A stretch of 10,474 bases of DNA from contig CAMOUZ010000033.1 of NCBI GenBank assembly GCA_946626795.1, positions 1 through 10,474 on the forward strand, written 5' to 3'. Made by a program: the position numbers and the translations under genes. Positions 7,016-10,474 of this stretch are shown in pieces (position 1 is the first letter of the stretch; each line of letters opens with the position of its first letter). The notes beneath the pieces are model-generated. The model made no database searches. It had not been told where the DNA came from and saw nothing but the letters and a program-made list of their open reading frames with translations. This stretch comes from an uncultured Clostridia bacterium. Its GTDB lineage: Bacteria > Bacillota > Clostridia > Christensenellales > CAG-1252.

Positions 7016-7888
7016 CTACTCCAAATTCTGTATTTGCTCGCGCACTTTCTCGATCTCGCATTTCAAAAGCACGACAAACTCCGCGATCTTGGCGTCATTC
7101 GCCTTGCTTCCGATGGTATTCGCTTCTCGATTAAGCTCCTGCGTGAGAAAATCAAGCTTCCTTCCCGCGGAAGGCTCCGTTTCGAGAATCTTTCTGTAAT
7201 GCTCGATATGGGCGTGCAATCTGGCGAGCTCCTCGTCGATCGCACATTTATCCGCAAAGAGCGCCACTTCCGTAAGGAGCCTCGTTTCGTCATAATTCGC
7301 ACCGGACAATGCATTCTCCATCGTCTGTTTCAGTCGCGTTTTATATTCTTCCGTCACAAAAGGTGCGCGCGCTTCGATAAGTCCCGTGAGCCTTTCGATC
7401 TCCGCAAGCTTCGAGAGGATATCCTGCGTAATGATACGCCCTTCCGTTTCGCGCATTTTGACAAGCGCGTCAAGGGCTCTCTCCGTCGCCGTCTTTACGA
7501 GGAGCGCGATCTCTTCTTCCGACACGGAGACCGGCTTTTCATCCACGACCCCGGATACGCGGAGCAACGAAGACGTCGTATAATCCTCCGCAACGCCGAA
7601 ACGCTCATAGAGCGTCTTGCTCATCGCAAGATAGCTCTCGGCGACAGCCTCATTCAAAACGAGGTTCGCTTGGTCCTTCGGCGCGGAATAGGTGGTAAAT
7701 ACGTCCACATGGCCTCTTGCGATACGAGCGGCGACCGTCTTCTTCAAGAGATCCTCCGCAAAGACGAGGCCCCGCGGCAATTTCACAGACAGATCGAGGA
7801 AACGATGATTTACGCTTTTCAGCTCGACGATGAGAGAGCGACCGTTTATCTCCGCTTCTCCTCTTCCGTAACCCGTCATACTGAACAT
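7016..7888 (-). CDS. yicC: YicC/YloC family endoribonuclease
   Basis: 290 residues, the full family length. N-terminal signature MTGYGRGE at 4-11, SVNHRFLD at 25-32 and RGHVDV at 59-64; the C-terminal DUF1732 part has DEELARLHAH at 218-227, GRKLDFLTQELNREANTIGS at 242-261, and the characteristic ending KVREQIQNLE. YicC proteins were long known only as stress-induced; members have since been described as endoribonucleases (E. coli YicC acts on the small RNA RyhB). The substrate in this organism is unknown. It is the first gene of the leftward operon, with its own likely promoter and a GGAGG SD five bases from the ATG. Its final Leu-Glu-stop codons supply the gmk SD. The yicC-gmk linkage is conserved in Bacillota. 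Confidence 0.94.
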   Translation of the reverse strand: MFSMTGYGRGEAEINGRSLIVELKSVNHRFLDLSVKLPRGLVFAEDLLKKTVAARIARGHVDVFTTYSAPKDQANLVLNEAVAESYLAMSKTLYERFGVAEDYTTSSLLRVSGVVDEKPVSVSEEEIALLVKTATERALDALVKMRETEGRIITQDILSKLAEIERLTGLIEARAPFVTEEYKTRLKQTMENALSGANYDETRLLTEVALFADKCAIDEELARLHAHIEHYRKILETEPSAGRKLDFLTQELNREANTIGSKANDAKIAEFVVLLKCEIEKVREQIQNLE

Positions 7889-7900
7889 AAGGCCCTCCGC

Positions 7901-7921
7901 ACGGCGCGCATCGCACGCCGT
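7901..7921 (-). promoter_or_regulatory. Leader hairpin next to the yicC ribosome binding site
   Basis: The minus strand reads ACGGCGTGC-GAT-GCGCGCCGT, able to fold as nine base pairs (eight Watson-Crick and one U-G) with a three-base loop. It ends two bases before the GGAGG SD at 7898-7894. If transcription starts near 7934, it sits about 14-34 bases into the mRNA. It has no following U-tract, so it is not a terminator. It may affect mRNA stability or ribosome access; no riboswitch or protein-binding class is recognised. Confidence 0.5.
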
Positions 7922-7940
7922 AACTACACTATTTTATAAT

Positions 7941-7970
7941 ACTATACCATATTCGCAAAAATAAAAACAA
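7941..7970 (-). promoter_or_regulatory. Probable sigma-A promoter for the yicC-rlmN operon
   Basis: On the minus strand TATAGT (7946-7941) is preceded by TGG, making an extended -10 element (TGnTATAAT-like, five of six matches in the hexamer). Eighteen bases upstream is TTGTTT (7970-7965), a weak -35 with only the TTG matching, as is common with extended -10 promoters. The predicted start near 7934 gives a leader of about 45 bases before the yicC ATG. The region downstream is A/T-rich. This is the only gap large enough to hold a promoter for the nine downstream genes. The alternative -10 TATAAA just downstream has no suitable -35. Confidence 0.6.
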
Positions 7971-7993
7971 GCGATTACGAAAGATAACCGCTT
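7957..7993 (-). terminator. Intrinsic terminator of the pcrA-ligA unit
   Basis: The minus strand has arms AAGCGGTTA and TAATCGCTT (7993-7985 and 7977-7969), nine pairs including one G-U, around a seven-base loop TCTTTCG. They are followed by a U-rich run, GTTTTTATTTTT (7968-7957). This is the standard rho-independent shape, 65 bases after the ligA stop. Its U-tract overlaps the -35 region of the yicC promoter. Confidence 0.8.
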
Positions 7994-8018
7994 ATTTCTC
8001 GGAAGTTTCATAAATTTT

Positions 8019-8035
8019 TTCTCTCTAAGAGAGAA
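8019..8035. repeat. Short perfect inverted repeat downstream of ligA
   Basis: Arms TTCTCTC and GAGAGAA (7 bp) surround a three-base spacer, 22 bases after the ligA stop. Read on the minus strand the hairpin is followed by A's rather than U's; read on the plus strand it is followed by TTTTG. It is a poor terminator in either direction alone. It could be an accessory 3' hairpin ahead of the main terminator, or a weak plus-strand terminator, though no plus-strand gene needs one here. Confidence 0.45.
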
Positions 8036-8057
8036 TTTTGCCGATTCGTAAAGAGGC

Positions 8058-10001
8058 TTATTCTTCCAACAAACGCAAGAATTCCGCTTCGTCTATGATC
8101 TCGATCCCGAGCTTTTTCGCCTTTTCCAGCTTACTGCCCGCGTCCGATCCGACGATCACGAGGTTTACGTTCTTGCTCACGCTGTCCGCCACGTTTCCGC
8201 CGCGCTTTTTGACTTCTTCTTGCGCCGCGGAACGCTTATAACGCTCCAAAACGCCCGTGATGACCACCGTTTTCCCGGAAAAGACACCTTCCGTCTTCTC
8301 TTCTTCCAAGAAAGTGATCCCTTGCGCAAGTAACCCTTCGATGAGCGCTCGATTCTCCTCCGCTCGGAAGAAATCCACGATTTGCGAAGCGGTGATAAGC
8401 CCGAAATCCTCGATCGAGATCAATTCGTCGACCGTGGCGTTCATCACGCGATCCAACGTAACGAATGTTTGTTCGAGGAGCTTCGCCGCTTTCTTTCCGA
8501 CGCCCGGCACTCCGAGCGCGGTCAGGAAGCGCGCAAGTGTCGTCGTCTTGCTCTTCTCGATGCTTCCGATGATATTCTCCGCCTTCTTTTCTTTGAAGCC
8601 TTCCAAAGACAGAAGATCTCCTTTTTTGAGCTTAAAAAGCTCATCGGCTCTGCGAAGACCGAATTCGTTGTAAAATTGTTCTATGGTTTTTTCGGATAAA
8701 CCGTCGATATCCATTCCGTCTTTTGATGAAAAATGTTCGAGCTGAGATATGATACGCGGGGCGCAATTTTCTTCATTCGAACAATACAAAAAGTATCCTT
8801 TTTCGATGACGGGACTGCCGCAAACGGGACAGATCGAGGGTTTCTCCACCTCGCGGGCGTCCTCTCCTCTCGACGCCACCCCCATGATCTCGGGGATCAC
8901 ATCTCCAGAACGTCTGACGAAGACCCTGTCTCCGATCCTTATCCCCTTCCGCTTGATCTCGCTCATATTCGAGAGCGTCGCACGGGAAACCGTCACGCCG
9001 CCGATATCCACGGGATCGAGGAGCGCGAGCGGATTTAATTTCCCCGTTCTCGACACCTGCCACAGGACGCCTTTTACTTCGGTGGAGACTTCTTCCGCCT
9101 TGAATTTATAAGCGAGCGCCCAGCGCGGAAATTTCTCGGTAGATCCGAGCATTTCACGCAAAGCGAAACTGTCCGTTTTAAAGACCATTCCATCGATAAG
9201 GTAGTCCAAAGTCGGACGCCGCGTTTCCGCTTCCGCTAGGAGCTTCGGGACGAGATCATAATCCTCCACAAGCTCGAAATACTCCCCGACATTAAAGCCT
9301 TGTTCTTTCAAAAAAGAATGCACTTCGTGTTGATAAGAAAAGGTGATCCCGGAATGATATCCGACATTATAAGCAAAGAAAGAAAGTCCTCTCCTCTTCG
9401 TCTCTTCTACGTCGCGATTTCGAATGGCGCCCGCCACGCCGTTTCTGGCGTTTTTCAGGGGGACTTTCGCCGTTTCATTGTATTTTTCAAGGGAAGAAAG
9501 GGGCATAAGCCCTTCGCCCTGCACGTCGATTTCTCCCTTAAAAGGAATGTTCAGAGGGACGTTTTTTATGGTTTTCACCTGCTCGGTGACATCCTCGCCG
9601 ACAACCCCGTCGCCGCGCGTACAAGCCCGCACAAGCACACCGTTCTCATATGTGATATTCAAAGTGAGGCCGTCATATTTGTATTCCAGCGTGACAGGCA
9701 CGACGCCCTCTGCGCTCTTATTAATCTTGCGAAGCCATTCTTCTACGCCTTCGACGGTTTTTGACTTATCCAAACTATACAAACGCTCTTTATGGGTGAC
9801 CTGCTTAAAGCCCGTATTCGTTTTTCCACCCACTCGCTTTGTGGGAGAATCGGGAAGCACGATCCCGCTGAAATTTTCGAGCATAAGGAGCTCGTCGTAG
9901 AGCGCGTCATACTCCGCGTCCGACACCGTCGGATCGTCCAGCTCGTAATATTCTTTCGCGTATTTATTCAAAAGCGTGACCAGCTCTTCCATTCTGCCCA
10001 T
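8058..10001 (-). CDS. ligA: NAD-dependent DNA ligase
   Basis: 647 residues, slightly under the usual 665-670 but with all domains. It seals nicks in replication and repair using NAD+. Domain Ia is at about 1-70 (LDDPTVSDAEYDALYDEL at 21-38). The adenylation domain has the active-site lysine Lys108 in EYKYDG and TRGDGVVGEDVTEQ at 128-141. The OB fold starts near 313 (QVSRTGKLNP). The zinc finger is Cys391, Cys394, Cys407 and Cys413, followed by HFSSKDGMDIDGL at 423-435. Then come helix-hairpin-helix repeats (GVPGVGKKAAKLLE at 497-510) and a C-terminal BRCT domain from about 573. Conserved VGRTG is VSRTG here and ATLHN is ATLSN. The first ATG is chosen because GAGGTG lies just upstream; a second ATG three codons in has no SD. 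It follows pcrA by 12 bases, the usual pcrA-ligA pair. Confidence 0.96.
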   Translation of the reverse strand: MGRMEELVTLLNKYAKEYYELDDPTVSDAEYDALYDELLMLENFSGIVLPDSPTKRVGGKTNTGFKQVTHKERLYSLDKSKTVEGVEEWLRKINKSAEGVVPVTLEYKYDGLTLNITYENGVLVRACTRGDGVVGEDVTEQVKTIKNVPLNIPFKGEIDVQGEGLMPLSSLEKYNETAKVPLKNARNGVAGAIRNRDVEETKRRGLSFFAYNVGYHSGITFSYQHEVHSFLKEQGFNVGEYFELVEDYDLVPKLLAEAETRRPTLDYLIDGMVFKTDSFALREMLGSTEKFPRWALAYKFKAEEVSTEVKGVLWQVSRTGKLNPLALLDPVDIGGVTVSRATLSNMSEIKRKGIRIGDRVFVRRSGDVIPEIMGVASRGEDAREVEKPSICPVCGSPVIEKGYFLYCSNEENCAPRIISQLEHFSSKDGMDIDGLSEKTIEQFYNEFGLRRADELFKLKKGDLLSLEGFKEKKAENIIGSIEKSKTTTLARFLTALGVPGVGKKAAKLLEQTFVTLDRVMNATVDELISIEDFGLITASQIVDFFRAEENRALIEGLLAQGITFLEEEKTEGVFSGKTVVITGVLERYKRSAAQEEVKKRGGNVADSVSKNVNLVIVGSDAGSKLEKAKKLGIEIIDEAEFLRLLEE

Positions 10002-10013
10002 AGAACACCTCTC

Positions 10014-10474
10014 TTACGCCTTTTTTAAGGGAGCGATCTTTAAATTGAACTGTTTGATCCCCAACCCGTCGAAAGCGATATTGGCATTGTCTCCGTTGAT
10101 CTGTATGATCCTCCCGATCCCGTATCTCGGATGGGAGACTTTATCCCCGAGTCTGAAAGCTGCGGACACGCCGCTTGCGCTCTTCACAGCCGCCGTTCCG
10201 TTGATGGAACGCACATATGCGCCGATGTCGCCGATGGTGCGCTGCGGCGCTTGACTTTTCGGAGCATACCCTCCCCCGATCATGCGAGGCGTGACGGGCG
10301 AAATCCTCTTTCGCTCCGGATAGATCTTCTCTTCCACTTCATTCACAAAACGACTGCGCAGATTATGTTGCATGCCGCCGTACATAAAACGTTCCTTCGC
10401 AGAAGTAAGATAAAGACGCTTCCTTGCGCGTGTCATCGCGACATACATGACGCGCCTCTCCTCCTCGATCTCGC
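10014..10474 (-). CDS. pcrA: PcrA/UvrD-type ATP-dependent DNA helicase (C-terminal part)
   Basis: The last 152 residues of a gene that enters from the right edge. The fragment begins within SF1 helicase motif VI, EEERRVMYVAMTRARKRL, where the arginine of TRA contacts ATP. It continues with NLRSRFVNEV, a basic linker, and a C-terminal Tudor-like domain of about 45 residues (GDKVSHPRYGIGRI to KIAPLKK). In PcrA/UvrD this last domain is known to bind RNA polymerase and link the helicase to transcription-coupled repair. The catalytic Walker motifs lie outside the window. PcrA is preferred over other UvrD-like proteins because of this C-terminal domain and the adjacent ligA, a pairing conserved in Bacillota. 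The downstream gap is 12 bases, so ligA is probably cotranscribed. Confidence 0.93.
   Translation of the reverse strand, partial: EIEEERRVMYVAMTRARKRLYLTSAKERFMYGGMQHNLRSRFVNEVEEKIYPERKRISPVTPRMIGGGYAPKSQAPQRTIGDIGAYVRSINGTAAVKSASGVSAAFRLGDKVSHPRYGIGRIIQINGDNANIAFDGLGIKQFNLKIAPLKKA

Noticed and set aside
7876..7911. Eleven-codon upstream ORF starting in the yicC leader hairpin and overlapping the yicC start
   Set aside because: No SD precedes it, its start is buried in the stem loop, and it uses TTA and TCA codons that the neighbouring genes avoid.
7034..7939. Plus-strand open frame of 301 codons opposite yicC
   Set aside because: Mirror of yicC in the codon-aligned antisense register; no recognisable domain.
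1..10474. Search for mobile elements, CRISPR, tRNA/rRNA genes, riboswitches, toxin-antitoxin or defence genes
   Set aside because: Nearly all bases are taken up by recognisable housekeeping genes with tiny gaps; no repeats in array form, transposase motifs or structured RNA genes were seen.

Overview
This window is an ordinary housekeeping stretch of a bacterial chromosome. Every supported gene lies on the minus strand and reads from the right edge to the left. The gene content and order (pcrA-ligA, then yicC-gmk-rpoZ-coaBC-priA-def-fmt-rsmB-rlmN) are typical of Bacillota, especially class Clostridia. Base composition is balanced, and the proteins depart from textbook motifs in several places, which suggests an uncultured clostridial lineage. 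That placement is inferred from synteny and protein style, not from a search.

Layout from right to left. The window opens inside the 3' part of a UvrD/PcrA-type helicase gene (10474-10014). NAD-dependent DNA ligase ligA follows after 12 bases (10001-8058). A 169-base intergenic region (8057-7889) is the only non-coding stretch of any size. It holds a small inverted repeat, a convincing intrinsic terminator for pcrA-ligA, an extended -10 promoter whose -35 region overlaps that terminator, and a strong hairpin two bases upstream of the yicC Shine-Dalgarno (SD) sequence. From 7888 to the left edge nine genes are packed with gaps of 2-12 bases or ATGA overlaps: yicC (endoribonuclease family), gmk (guanylate kinase), rpoZ (RNA polymerase omega), coaBC (coenzyme A synthesis), priA (replication restart helicase), def (peptide deformylase), fmt (Met-tRNA formyltransferase), rsmB (16S rRNA m5C methyltransferase) and the start of rlmN (23S rRNA/tRNA m2A methyltransferase), which runs off the left edge.

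How they fit together. The long operon combines nucleotide and cofactor supply (gmk, coaBC), transcription (rpoZ), replication restart (priA) and the start and upkeep of translation (def and fmt remove and add the formyl group; rsmB and rlmN modify rRNA). pcrA-ligA is a separate DNA repair/replication unit upstream. Many SD sequences are written into the last codons of the preceding gene, so translational coupling is likely.

I found no mobile element, CRISPR array, tRNA, rRNA, toxin-antitoxin or defence system, and no evidence of a new biological system. The points worth a second look are modest: remA missing between yicC and gmk, the compact terminator/promoter/hairpin junction, long mirror-image antisense ORFs caused by avoidance of TTA/CTA/TCA codons, and motif changes in RsmB, LigA, Gmk and CoaBC.
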